Assembly: GCA_002215645.1 (NCBI GenBank)
Contig: NGFI01000002.1
Coordinates: 591,499-655,498, forward strand
Direction of reading: 5' to 3'
DNA from: Gemmatimonadetes bacterium 2013_60CM_65_52
GTDB taxonomy: Bacteria; Gemmatimonadota; Gemmatimonadetes; Gemmatimonadales; Gemmatimonadaceae
DNA: 64,000 nucleotides
This document shows, one piece after another, positions 25,549 to 35,988 of this stretch. The notes below the pieces were generated by a model. The model was given only the letters and a program-made list of their open reading frames with translations. It was not told the origin of the DNA and ran no database searches. Both the position numbers and the translations under genes were made by a program. Numbering within the stretch: the stretch's first letter is position 1; each line of letters starts with the position of its first letter.

Positions 25549-26483
25549 GCGTGCACGATCGCGTCTCCCATGTGCGCCATCATCACGTGTGCCTCGTTGT
25601 CGATCTCGTACCGCTGGTCCTTGTTCTCCTTCGTCAGAACGCAGTACGCCACACGCGACTGCAGCGGAAACAATCCGCAATCGGTGCGCACCTGGTCCGT
25701 GTCGCCGGTCTTGTGCGGAACGTCGAGCCCCTCGACATACCGCTGCACCTTGTCGTACGCCACGTTGTGCGCGAGGACGTCGAGCATGGCGCTGTCAGCC
25801 TTGGGGCTGACCGCCTTGCCGTCCGAGAGCAGCGCGAACAACCGCGCCATCTCATTCGGGGTCGTCACGCCGAGTCCGTACTTCACGGAACTGTCCATGG
25901 CGACGCTCGCGATCCGCAGAAAGCTCTTGGAGTGCACCTTGGTGTGCATGAGTCCGAGCTTCTCCATCTTCTCCCAGACACGACGGATGATGATGCGGTC
26001 GAGCAACAGGTTGGTGGCCGTGTTGTCGCTCAGCGTGGTCATGAGCCACGCCGCGTCGTGCACCGTGATGACCGCGTTGTCGTGCAGAAACTGGAGCTGC
26101 CCCGAGCCCCCCACCTTGTCGAGCTTGAGCACCGTCAGGGGATCGTCGAGCCCCAGCTTTCCCTGCTCGGCGAGATCGTAGACGGTGACGAGGATGGCCA
26201 CCTTGATGAGGCTGGCGGTCGGGAAGGTTTCATCGCCGTGAAGCTCCAGCCGCTCGCCGGTGTCGAGGTTGTGGACGGTATAGCCCACCACACCATGGTG
26301 CCCGTTGGCCAGCGAATCCAGCGTGTGGTGCAGCTTCGCCGTGTCCGCGCGCTGGAACGATGTCGGCGCAAACGGCCGCGCCTGTCCGGTGGCGCAGGCG
26401 GGCATGCAGAGGAGCAGCAGTGCGCCAGCTGTACGAACCCACCGAAATGCGGCGACGCTGGCCGGGCCCCCGGATGCGTTCAT
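25512..26483 (-). CDS. Class A beta-lactamase-like serine hydrolase, probable lipoprotein
   Basis: A 323-residue exported protein of the class A beta-lactamase/PBP fold. Seen: signal ending LLLLCMPAC (lipobox Cys30), active-site SLIK (Ser91, Lys94), the SDN loop (152-154, LSDNTATNLL) and the KTG triad (258-260, VPHKTGDTD). The omega loop that should carry the deacylating Glu166 (E-x-E-L-N type) is different here; residues 183-206 contain no Glu. Hydrolysis of beta-lactams may therefore be slow or absent, and a peptidoglycan-directed or penicillin-binding role is possible. Its start overlaps the upstream 81-residue gene (ATGA), and psuG overlaps its end. Confidence 0.85.
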   Translation of the reverse strand: MNASGGPASVAAFRWVRTAGALLLLCMPACATGQARPFAPTSFQRADTAKLHHTLDSLANGHHGVVGYTVHNLDTGERLELHGDETFPTASLIKVAILVTVYDLAEQGKLGLDDPLTVLKLDKVGGSGQLQFLHDNAVITVHDAAWLMTTLSDNTATNLLLDRIIIRRVWEKMEKLGLMHTKVHSKSFLRIASVAMDSSVKYGLGVTTPNEMARLFALLSDGKAVSPKADSAMLDVLAHNVAYDKVQRYVEGLDVPHKTGDTDQVRTDCGLFPLQSRVAYCVLTKENKDQRYEIDNEAHVMMAHMGDAIVHAWPRKPAPPAAP

Positions 26484-26725
26484 CGCGTCTCGTGCGGATC
26501 GGCGTCCGGCAGGTCTTCCGCGCGAATGGACTCGAGCAGATCGCGCTCGCCCGACGTGGGATCGTAAATGGCGACCACCTTGATCACTTCACCGGCATAG
26601 GCGTCGAACGTCTTCACCTTGCCCTTGGCGATTCTGATTTCATGTCCGTCCTCGAAGCGCAGCGTGACGGAGGGGTGGTCGAGGTTGATGTACGCCTTGC
26701 GGAGCTTGGAGGGAATTGGCGGCAT
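26480..26725 (-). CDS. Small hypothetical protein
   Basis: An 81-residue soluble protein with beta-rich character: AYINLDHPSVTLRFEDGHEIRIAKGKVKTFD begins near residue 11, and the acidic tail ends DADPHETR. No domain is recognised. It overlaps the downstream beta-lactamase-like gene by 4 bases (ATGA), so the two are co-translated. No signal peptide is present. Codon use resembles the neighbours. Confidence 0.6.
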   Translation of the reverse strand: MPPIPSKLRKAYINLDHPSVTLRFEDGHEIRIAKGKVKTFDAYAGEVIKVVAIYDPTSGERDLLESIRAEDLPDADPHETR

Positions 26726-26743
26726 GAGTTCAGGTTCGGTCGG

Positions 26744-27949
26744 TTACGTCACGATCGACTGCTGAAGAGTGTATCGCTTCCATGTCTCCTGCGCGAGGAT
26801 CTCGTCGATGTTTCCAACGACACTTTCCACTTCGTCGTCGCTCGAGTAGAAGTGCGGCGCCACGCGGATGCCGGCTCCGGGCCGGTAGTCCACGATGACG
26901 TCGCGGCTCAGAAGGGCCTGGGCCACCTCACGCGCGTGTGGCACGTCGAACGCCACGGTACCCCCGCGCCGTCTGCCGTCGCGCGGAGCCGTTACGGGGA
27001 ATCCTCGGCCGTCCGCCAATGTCACGAGCCGCGCTGTCTGTCGCTCGCTTTTGGCGCGAATCGCATCCATGCCCGCTTCGCGCACGATGCGCGGTCCCAC
27101 CGCCGCCGCGAAGAGCGCGGGAATCACCGGCGTGCCGGTAAGCCACCGCGACGCTCCCGCCGCAAACGACATGTCGGGATCGAACGCGAATGGGTGCGAG
27201 TGTGCCTGCCAACCGGTCACCGCGGGTGCCAGGCGTTCGCTCACCTCGGGGCGCACCCACAGGAAGGAGCCGCCGGGCCCACCGCACAGCCACTTCAACA
27301 CGCCACCGGTGAGAAAGTCCACGCCGAGGACTTCGACGTCCACCGGAACGACGCCCACGGAGTGGTATGCGTCCAGGCACACGAGGGCGCCGAATTCGTG
27401 CGCGCGCCGGCTCACACGTGCGACGTCCACGATGTATGCCGAGCGAAAGAGCACGTGTGACACGGAGACGAGCGCGGTCCGTTCATCGATCGCGGCAAGA
27501 AGCCGCTCCTCGTCGACCGACACGCCGTCTTCGCTGGGCACGACGACCACACGTGCGCCAAATCGCTCGCCCAGTTGGCTGGTCACGTATTTGACCGAGG
27601 GAAAATCCATCTCGGTCATCACGATCGTGTCCTTCTCTCCGGGGACAAACTCGAGCGCGGAGAGCACCTGCGCCTGCGCGATGGAGACGTTCGGCACCAT
27701 CACCGTTTCTCCCGGCTTCGCGCCCAGGAGCGGCGCGATCTCGTCGCCGACTCGGATGGGAAGGTCCCACCAACCCTGCGCCCATGCGCGGACGCCGCTC
27801 GTCGCCCACTCACGGGCATAGTCCGCGAGCCGCTCCGATACCGCGCGCGGCATGGCACCGAGCGAATTCGAGACCATGTAGTTCGTCGTGGCGAGGATGG
27901 GGAACTCGTCACGAAAACGCAGCAGTGGATCAGGCGTCGGGGGGAGCAT
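26744..27949 (-). CDS. Class V aminotransferase (kynureninase / cysteine desulfurase-like fold)
   Basis: A 401-residue PLP-dependent enzyme. Seen: the cofactor-ring Asp in CLDAYHSVGVVPVDV (Asp193, with His196 as in kynureninase), the Schiff-base lysine in GGVLKWLCGGPGG (Lys219), and VPNVSIAQAQVLSALEFVPG near 85-104. The CLDAYHSVG and KWLCGGPG pairing is the kynureninase-type signature, though the chain lacks clear kynureninase-specific length features, so the substrate is left open. The ATG at 27949 overlaps the end of the permease gene by 20 bases; the longer frame starts inside that gene. It is co-transcribed with an amino-acid permease, so amino-acid breakdown is likely. Confidence 0.82.
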   Translation of the reverse strand: MLPPTPDPLLRFRDEFPILATTNYMVSNSLGAMPRAVSERLADYAREWATSGVRAWAQGWWDLPIRVGDEIAPLLGAKPGETVMVPNVSIAQAQVLSALEFVPGEKDTIVMTEMDFPSVKYVTSQLGERFGARVVVVPSEDGVSVDEERLLAAIDERTALVSVSHVLFRSAYIVDVARVSRRAHEFGALVCLDAYHSVGVVPVDVEVLGVDFLTGGVLKWLCGGPGGSFLWVRPEVSERLAPAVTGWQAHSHPFAFDPDMSFAAGASRWLTGTPVIPALFAAAVGPRIVREAGMDAIRAKSERQTARLVTLADGRGFPVTAPRDGRRRGGTVAFDVPHAREVAQALLSRDVIVDYRPGAGIRVAPHFYSSDDEVESVVGNIDEILAQETWKRYTLQQSIVT

Positions 27950-29300
27950 CGAAGCGTTCGACGTTGAGGCCGCGGCCACGCGCTCGGCCGACCACGACAT
28001 ACAAGATGGTCGCGGTACTCAACACCGCGATGAGAACGGACGATTCCCTCAGGGTCACGGACGACAGCAGAAAGATGAGCGCGAGAAACGTGAGCGCGGG
28101 CACGAGAATGCCGCCCGGAACGCGAAACGCCTCCACGCCGTCCGGCACGGGTGTCTCCTGGAGCTTCCACGCAGCGGCCGCACAGCCGAGGTAGATGAGG
28201 GCCGCCGACACATTCGCGATGATGACCAGCGACTCGAAGCGGTTGGTCACCGCCAGCAGCCAGGCAATCGCGCCCTGCACGACGATCGCGACCCACGGCG
28301 TGCGATAGCGCGGGTGCACGCTCGCCAGTGCGCGTGGCAACAATCCGTCTCGTGCGAATGCGAACAACGCGCGCGGCGCGGCGAGCATCATCCCGCTCAG
28401 GTATCCGAACGCGGAAACCATCAGCCCCGCCGAGATCATCGTCGCGCCCCAGGGCCCGAACACGCGCGCCGCGGCACTCGCCAGCGGCGCGGTGTCTCCC
28501 GCGAGCGCGGTGCCGAGCACGCCTTGCGACACGAGATGCAGTCCGATGTACAGCACCGTGACGCATGCCGTGGCGAGCAACACGGCACGCGGCACCGTGC
28601 GCGCAGGATTTCGTACCTCGCCACTCGGCACCAGCGCCGTCTCGACACCGGCGAAGATGAAGATCAGCACCACCGATGCGCGTGAGACCGCTGATGCCGG
28701 AGGAATGCCATGCCACGCGAGATTCGCGGGGTTCACCGCGAACGCGCCAACGACGAGCAGCAGGAGGAGCGGCACCAGCTTCAAGACCGTAAAGAGCGAA
28801 TTGAGCCGCGTCCCCTGGCGTACGCCGAGCACGTTGATCGCGCTCACCACGGTGAAGATCACGGCGAGGACGATCGCGCGCCCTCCCCAGCCCGCGAGCG
28901 CAGGGATGAACCGCCCGGTCGCATCGGCAAAGAGCGTCGCAACACCGGGAATGGCAGTCGAGCCGACGACCCAGAGCAGCACGCCGACCAGAAAGCCCAC
29001 ATACGGCCCGAGTGTTACCTCGACGTAGGCATACGGACCGCCGGTCAACGAGACTCGGCTTCCCGCCTGTGCGATGCAGAGTACGATGAGCCCCATCAGC
29101 ACGGCGCAGGCGACGTACGCGAGCGGTGCGGCAGCGCCGAGAAGCCCCGAAACTTCCGGACTTCCAGGCGCCCGGAAAATGCCGCCGCCGACCGTGATAT
29201 TGACGATGCTGGCGGCCAGCCCCCATGTGCCGAGCGCCCGAAGGAGCTTTCCCTCGGACGTCGAGATGGGCTCGTGTCGCGGGGGCGCGGCGTCGGTCAC
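27930..29300 (-). CDS. APC family amino acid permease
   Basis: A 456-residue inner-membrane transporter with twelve predicted membrane segments. Seen: the APC start GLAASIVNITVGGGIFRAPG (about 28-47) with the glycine-rich unwound TM1, SRVSLTGGPYAYVEVTLGPY near 82-101, and the TM6 region VLIFIFAGVETALVPSGEVRNP near 216-237. It belongs to the amino acid-polyamine-organocation superfamily. The specific substrate is unknown; pairing with the class V aminotransferase gene, which overlaps it by 20 bases, suggests an amino acid or a kynurenine-like compound. A short divergent gap separates it from the 29457 gene. Confidence 0.88.
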   Translation of the reverse strand: MTDAAPPRHEPISTSEGKLLRALGTWGLAASIVNITVGGGIFRAPGSPEVSGLLGAAAPLAYVACAVLMGLIVLCIAQAGSRVSLTGGPYAYVEVTLGPYVGFLVGVLLWVVGSTAIPGVATLFADATGRFIPALAGWGGRAIVLAVIFTVVSAINVLGVRQGTRLNSLFTVLKLVPLLLLLVVGAFAVNPANLAWHGIPPASAVSRASVVLIFIFAGVETALVPSGEVRNPARTVPRAVLLATACVTVLYIGLHLVSQGVLGTALAGDTAPLASAAARVFGPWGATMISAGLMVSAFGYLSGMMLAAPRALFAFARDGLLPRALASVHPRYRTPWVAIVVQGAIAWLLAVTNRFESLVIIANVSAALIYLGCAAAAWKLQETPVPDGVEAFRVPGGILVPALTFLALIFLLSSVTLRESSVLIAVLSTATILYVVVGRARGRGLNVERFDAPPDA

Positions 29301-29456
29301 AGCAGAACCGCGGCGAAGGATGTCACGTTGGGATTCTGGCGTCGCGGCCCGGAGTTCGCATCAGACGTTCAGCCCAACACTAGACCGCGCGACGTCCGCG
29401 CGCCACCGTTCCTCCGCCCGGATTCTCGGGCGGATCACACTCGCACCCGCACTCCA

Positions 29457-29840
29457 ATGAAGAACGTACGCACCTCACTTCGCACGCTGCTCGTTACCGC
29501 CGCTGCTCTGGTTCTCGCGAGCACCAACGCTCGCGCCCAGGACTCGTTGACCACCTCGACGGACATGTCCGTGGCATCGAGCGGCTTGACGAGCACGCAT
29601 TCCATCTCCGGTCCGACGCGGGCCTCGGCTCGTGTCGCGGTGCATTCGGCTGGCGAGGACGCGCGCGCGCTTCCCGTAGCGGCGGGACGTCACGGTGGGT
29701 TCGGCCAGGATGAGGCACTGATGATCGTCGGAGGCGTCGCCATTCTTGCCGGCATCGTCGTGGGCGGCAGCGCGGGCTACGCCATCTCCATTGGCGGCGC
29801 CGTCGTGGGCCTCATCGGCCTGTACCAATACCTGCAGTAG
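29457..29840 (+). CDS. Small exported protein with glycine-rich hydrophobic C-terminus
   Basis: A 127-residue protein with a clear signal peptide (MKNVRTSLRTLLVTAAALVL, cleavage after ARA before QDS). The middle is Ser/Thr/Ala-rich and probably disordered. The last 40 residues are hydrophobic and glycine-rich (MIVGGVAILAGIVVGGSAGY, IGGAVVGLIGLYQYLQ), as in outer- or inner-membrane-associated glycine-zipper proteins. Function unknown. The start ATG at 29457 begins the signal directly; the longer frame is spurious. An 8-bp GC hairpin lies in the leader at 29413-29434. Confidence 0.7.
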   Translation: MKNVRTSLRTLLVTAAALVLASTNARAQDSLTTSTDMSVASSGLTSTHSISGPTRASARVAVHSAGEDARALPVAAGRHGGFGQDEALMIVGGVAILAGIVVGGSAGYAISIGGAVVGLIGLYQYLQ

Positions 29841-29860
29841 CCGGCACACAGCTCGAACGA

Positions 29861-31006
29861 ATGCCAGCGACGGGCCCTCGCATCGTATCGCGCCGCATCG
29901 CCCTCGTCCTCGGCGGCGGCGGAATGAAGGGCTTCGCGCACCTCGGCGTGTTGAAGGCCCTCGAGGAGAAGGGAATCGTTCCCGATCTCATCGCCGGCAC
30001 CAGCATCGGCGCCCTCATCGGCGCGTCATACCTTGCTGGCTCTTCGGTAGAGGACCTGACCGAGCGCGCGCTCGCGCTCAAGCGGAAGGACCTCTTCCGC
30101 GTCAATCATTTCGGTATGCTGCTGGATCGCATGCGGTCGCCCTCCATCTATCTGGAGGAGCCGTTGCGTACGCTCTGCGAGTCGTCGATTCCGGAGGGCA
30201 CGTTCAGCGACCTGCCGAAGCGTTTGCTCGTGAACACGGTCGACGTCGATCGCGGGACGCGAGTGGTCTGGGGGCTTCCGGGGCTCGAGAACGTGAGCGT
30301 GCGGGATGCCGTCTACGCATCCTGCGCGCTTCCCGGATTTTTTCCGCCGGCACAGGTGGGTGACCGGCGGTGCATGGATGGCGGCGTGGTGGACAACCTG
30401 CCGGTCTCCATCGCGGCGCACTTCGCGGACATGCTCATCGCCGTGGACGTCGGCAGCTCGGATTCGTTCGCGGGCGCGCGGGCGGATGCCAGTGGATTCG
30501 CGTCCATCTACATGCGGGCGGCCACCATGATGATGCACGCGCTCCAGCAGTTTCCGCTGGAGCAGTGGCAGGGCCCGCCCATGGTGCTCATCCGGCCCAA
30601 GGTGGACGACACGAACTGGCTGAGCTTCGCCAACACGGCCGACAACGTTCAGGAAGGCTATCGCGCCGCAAAGCGGGCGCTCGAGCGGTTCGATTCCTAC
30701 TTCGGAAATCCGGGAAGCGTTTTTCCGCGGCGGCGCGTCCAGGTGGACGTCGATCGGGAGAAATGCACCGGATGCGGCACGTGCGTCGCCATAGCGCCCT
30801 CGACGATGGGGATGGACGCCTCGGGCAAGGCGTTCGCGCGGACGCACATCGTCGAATGGTCCCCCGCTGACGGCAGATTCGTCCACGAATGTCCGACGAA
30901 CGCCATCACCGCGACGAACATCGACCGTCGCACGAGAATCAGCGCCCCACAGGCGGCGCCAGTTGCGGCGGACGTGTCGGACACGGACGCTACGGAATCA
31001 GCCTGA
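29861..31006 (+). CDS. Patatin-like phospholipase fused to a 4Fe-4S ferredoxin domain
   Basis: A 381-residue protein. Residues 10-290 are a patatin-like lipid acyl hydrolase: the oxyanion loop GGGGMKG (18-24), nucleophile elbow GTSIG with Ser48, and the dyad aspartate Asp173 in CMDGGVVDNLP. Residues 295-355 look like a single-cluster ferredoxin: CTGCGTC (Cys302, 305, 308) and a distal CP (Cys344, ECPTNAI). Those four cysteines can ligate one [4Fe-4S] cluster. There is no signal peptide. The patatin part should cleave membrane or storage lipids; the ferredoxin part could sense redox or oxygen, or dock an electron carrier. The fusion is read directly in one uninterrupted frame. Confidence 0.85.
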   Translation: MPATGPRIVSRRIALVLGGGGMKGFAHLGVLKALEEKGIVPDLIAGTSIGALIGASYLAGSSVEDLTERALALKRKDLFRVNHFGMLLDRMRSPSIYLEEPLRTLCESSIPEGTFSDLPKRLLVNTVDVDRGTRVVWGLPGLENVSVRDAVYASCALPGFFPPAQVGDRRCMDGGVVDNLPVSIAAHFADMLIAVDVGSSDSFAGARADASGFASIYMRAATMMMHALQQFPLEQWQGPPMVLIRPKVDDTNWLSFANTADNVQEGYRAAKRALERFDSYFGNPGSVFPRRRVQVDVDREKCTGCGTCVAIAPSTMGMDASGKAFARTHIVEWSPADGRFVHECPTNAITATNIDRRTRISAPQAAPVAADVSDTDATESA

Positions 31007-32006
31007 CGATCCGTTCGTAGGCGTCCACGGCGAGCCGGAGCTCGTCGAGCGACACGTGCTCGTCGTCGCGATGTGCGACGTGAATGGACCCGGGCCCGAA
31101 CAGGTACGGCGTTCCCCACGAGGGCATGGCGGGAATGTCGGTGGCGAAGGCGACGACATCGGTGTTGAATCCGGGCAGCGTCGCGAGGCGCATCGGCGGC
31201 ACCTCGATTCCCCGCTGAATGTGCGCCTTTCCGCGCGCCCACTGCTCGAGCACGCGCCAGACCTCGTCACCGTCCGACACCAGCCGCGCCATGAGTCGCG
31301 CCTCGGCGCTGGGCGCCACGACGTTGTCGGCGACACCTCCAGCCAGCTTGCCGATGTTGATGGTCGTCGCGCCGAGGAGATCGTCGTGCGGCAGTTCCAG
31401 CGAATCGAGCCCTGCGAGCAGCTCGACGAGCGCCTTCGTCGCCGACCGTCCAAGTTGCGGATACGCGGAATGCGCCGCTTCACCTTCCGTGCGCACGGTG
31501 AGGCGCATTGCTCCCTTGGTGCCGAGGGCCAGTTTGCTCTGCGTCGGCTCGCCGTTCACCAGGGCGCGGCTGCGGAAACCGGTGCTGTTGAGCCACCGTT
31601 CCGCTGCATGCGCACCATCGTGCGTCGTCTCTTCTCCCACCACGAACAGCATGGCGACCGACTCCCCCGCCGATCGAATGCGCTCGCTCGCGCAGATCAT
31701 CGCAGCGGCGATGCCTTTGGCGTCGCACGAGCCGCGTCCGCGCAGGACGTCCTGCTCGCGCCGCGGCGGGATATACGGCGGCACCGTATCGAGGTGCGTG
31801 GACAGCGTTACGGGCGATCCGTCGCCTGAAGTGGCGATCACCGCAAACCGGTCGGCGTCCACGGGAATCCGCGTCACCCGCCAGCCACGGGCTGTCAGGC
31901 TGTCCGCCAGCGCGGCCATGAGCACGGTCTCGCGGCCGCTCGTCGAGTCGAACGACACGAGCCATTCCGCGAGCGTCGCGACGTCGTCTGGGAGCGGGCC
32001 GTTCAT
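30990..32006 (-). CDS. M20 family metallopeptidase/deacylase (ArgE/DapE/LysK-like)
   Basis: A 338-residue cytoplasmic dizinc hydrolase. Seen: LSTHLDTVPP (His71, Asp73), GRGSCDAKGIAAAM with the bridging Asp95, VGEETTHDGAH with catalytic Glu125 and metal ligand Glu126, and the lid/dimerisation region with TEGEAAHSAYPQLGRSA. This is the ArgE/DapE/LysK group, which removes acetyl or succinyl groups from amino acids. The short length and GRGSCDAKG form resemble N-acetyl-lysine or N-acetyl-ornithine deacetylases of the LysW-type pathway, but that is not certain. The ATG at 32006 is preferred; the longer frame runs into repeat element A, whose end is 65 bases upstream. It overlaps the convergent patatin gene by 17 bases. 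Confidence 0.85.
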   Translation of the reverse strand: MNGPLPDDVATLAEWLVSFDSTSGRETVLMAALADSLTARGWRVTRIPVDADRFAVIATSGDGSPVTLSTHLDTVPPYIPPRREQDVLRGRGSCDAKGIAAAMICASERIRSAGESVAMLFVVGEETTHDGAHAAERWLNSTGFRSRALVNGEPTQSKLALGTKGAMRLTVRTEGEAAHSAYPQLGRSATKALVELLAGLDSLELPHDDLLGATTINIGKLAGGVADNVVAPSAEARLMARLVSDGDEVWRVLEQWARGKAHIQRGIEVPPMRLATLPGFNTDVVAFATDIPAMPSWGTPYLFGPGSIHVAHRDDEHVSLDELRLAVDAYERIVRLIP

Positions 32007-32615
32007 CACGCACGAACACTGACTACGAGGCCGGTGAAAGTGAAGCCTTTTGATGCCAGTGCGGTTTTGGCCAACAAACCACAGAGACCACAAACTACAG
32101 AAGGACACCGCAAATGAACCACAGAGGACACAGAGGACACAGAGGACTGGCTTTCTGAGAAAGTCTCTGTGACCTCTGTGCTCTCTGTGGTCATTTCAAG
32201 CAGTTGCTGTTCTTCCGAGCTGAAGAACTTGCGGATACGGCGCCGCTAGCGTGCTCGCATTGCGGTCGTTGCTGCACTCTTTGGCGTCGTGCTCGTTGCG
32301 GGCGTTGAGGTCATCCGCGTACCACGATCCGGAGCGACGCGACCTGATTTCGCATCGTAGTTGGCGCGAGAACCTCCGCCACATGCTTCACTAGATAGAG
32401 CGTGTGGCCCTTGTCGAGAATCGACAGGGGTCATTTTTGCTTTCCTCTGGCCTGGACTCAACCTGCGCCAACCGAAGCGCGGGGGCCGGCCAGCATCGCA
32501 CGCCGCGACGTATTATCTTCCCGGGAGCCTGCCATTCGAGCGCTCGCTCATGGCAGTGGCTCAGTTCTCCACCGTCGCCCGGATGAGGAACCGCGGCGGC
32601 ACGGCGAGACCCGCA
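32007..32615. other. 609-bp intergenic region between the M20 gene and acnA
   Basis: This divergent gap holds repeat element A (32071-32260). The rest shows no convincing gene. Frames that appear here translate the CACAGAG repeat into low-complexity Glu/Thr/Ser strings and are not coding. The acnA promoter and leader must lie in the right-hand half; in-frame ATGs at 32550 and 32583 are alternative acnA starts. Confidence 0.7.
32071..32260 (-). repeat. Long noncoding repeat, copy A
   Basis: About 190 bp that, read on the minus strand, aligns along its whole length to 43911-44110. Shared blocks in order are TGCGAGCACRCTAGCGGCG, CCGTATCCGCAAGTTCTTCA, GGAAGAACAG, AACTGCTTGAA, CCACAGAGAGCACAGAGGTC, CCTCTGTGGTTCAT, GTAGTTTGTGGTCTCTG or close variants, and TTTGTTGG. 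The CACAGAG and CTCTGTG blocks form internal inverted repeats. It lies 65 bases upstream of the M20 gene and points towards it. Confidence 0.85.
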
Positions 32616-35405
<2,790 letters not shown>

Positions 35406-35422
35406 AGCGAGCTTCTCTCGTA

Positions 35423-35474
35423 CCCCTACACGAACGCCCGCGCGAAACTGCTAGCGCGGGCGTTCGTGTAGGGG
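35423..35474. terminator. Hairpin between convergent acnA and the lipoprotein gene
   Basis: A perfect 21-bp stem (arms 35423-35443 and 35454-35474; left arm starts CCCCTACACGAACG) encloses a 10-base loop GAAACTGCTA. It lies 18 bases after the acnA stop and 14 bases before the stop of the convergent gene. No U-run follows on either strand, but the length and stability suit a bidirectional transcript end. Confidence 0.7.
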
Positions 35475-35487
35475 GAACTATGGTCTT

Positions 35488-35988
35488 CTATGGATGCTGG
35501 ACGTCAACGGTGTGTCCGATGATTCCGCCAAGGATGCCGCCGGCAGCCGCGCCGATCAGACCACCCTTGACCCTGTCCTGACTCGTGGAGGCGCCGAGCA
35601 CTGCGCCGGCGGCGGCGCCGATAGCGGCGTCACGCTGCGTGTGGCGCACCGGCTCGCGTGGCGTGCTTGGATACGAGCCGCCGCTCGGGTAGGAGCCACC
35701 GTCACCACGGCTCGCGCGTGACGAAGCACGGGATGTCCGACGCACGGGTGCCGGCGCGCGGTACACCGGCGCACGTCCCGCCGTGTTGTACTGCGGCGCC
35801 TGCGCGCGCGTCGCGCCCTGCTGGAGCTCGTTGGGTGACACGAACTGTTGCGCCTGATACGGTTGCACCTGCGCGGCCAGCGCGAGGTCGCTCTTCAGCG
35901 CATCGTCGGGCCGTGCGTCGCCACTGCGGCCGCAGGCTCCCAGCAGCGCGACGCTCGCGAGCGACAGAACGATTCCGGATGTGCGCAT
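35488..35988 (-). CDS. Glycine-zipper lipoprotein
   Basis: A 166-residue exported lipoprotein: signal MRTSGIVLSLASVALLGAC with lipobox LGAC (Cys19). A low-complexity region rich in Ser, Arg, Pro and Tyr (SRASSRASRGDGGSYPSGGS) precedes the C-terminal glycine-zipper segment (AAIGAAAGAVLGAS, GGLIGAAAGGILGGIIGHTV), the YMGG/Gly-zipper arrangement found in outer-membrane-associated proteins. Its role is probably structural at the envelope. Convergent with acnA, with a large hairpin between them. Confidence 0.8.
   Translation of the reverse strand: MRTSGIVLSLASVALLGACGRSGDARPDDALKSDLALAAQVQPYQAQQFVSPNELQQGATRAQAPQYNTAGRAPVYRAPAPVRRTSRASSRASRGDGGSYPSGGSYPSTPREPVRHTQRDAAIGAAAGAVLGASTSQDRVKGGLIGAAAGGILGGIIGHTVDVQHP

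Noticed and set aside
32006..32194. Small protein translated from the repeat (Thr/Ser/Glu-rich)
   Set aside because: It is the repeat in translation, overlaps the start of the M20 gene and has no coding signature.
32071..32210. CRISPR array suspected from the repeated CACAGAGGACACAGAGG units
   Set aside because: Units are 8-9 bp, run without unique spacers, are arranged as inverted arms and no cas gene is present.
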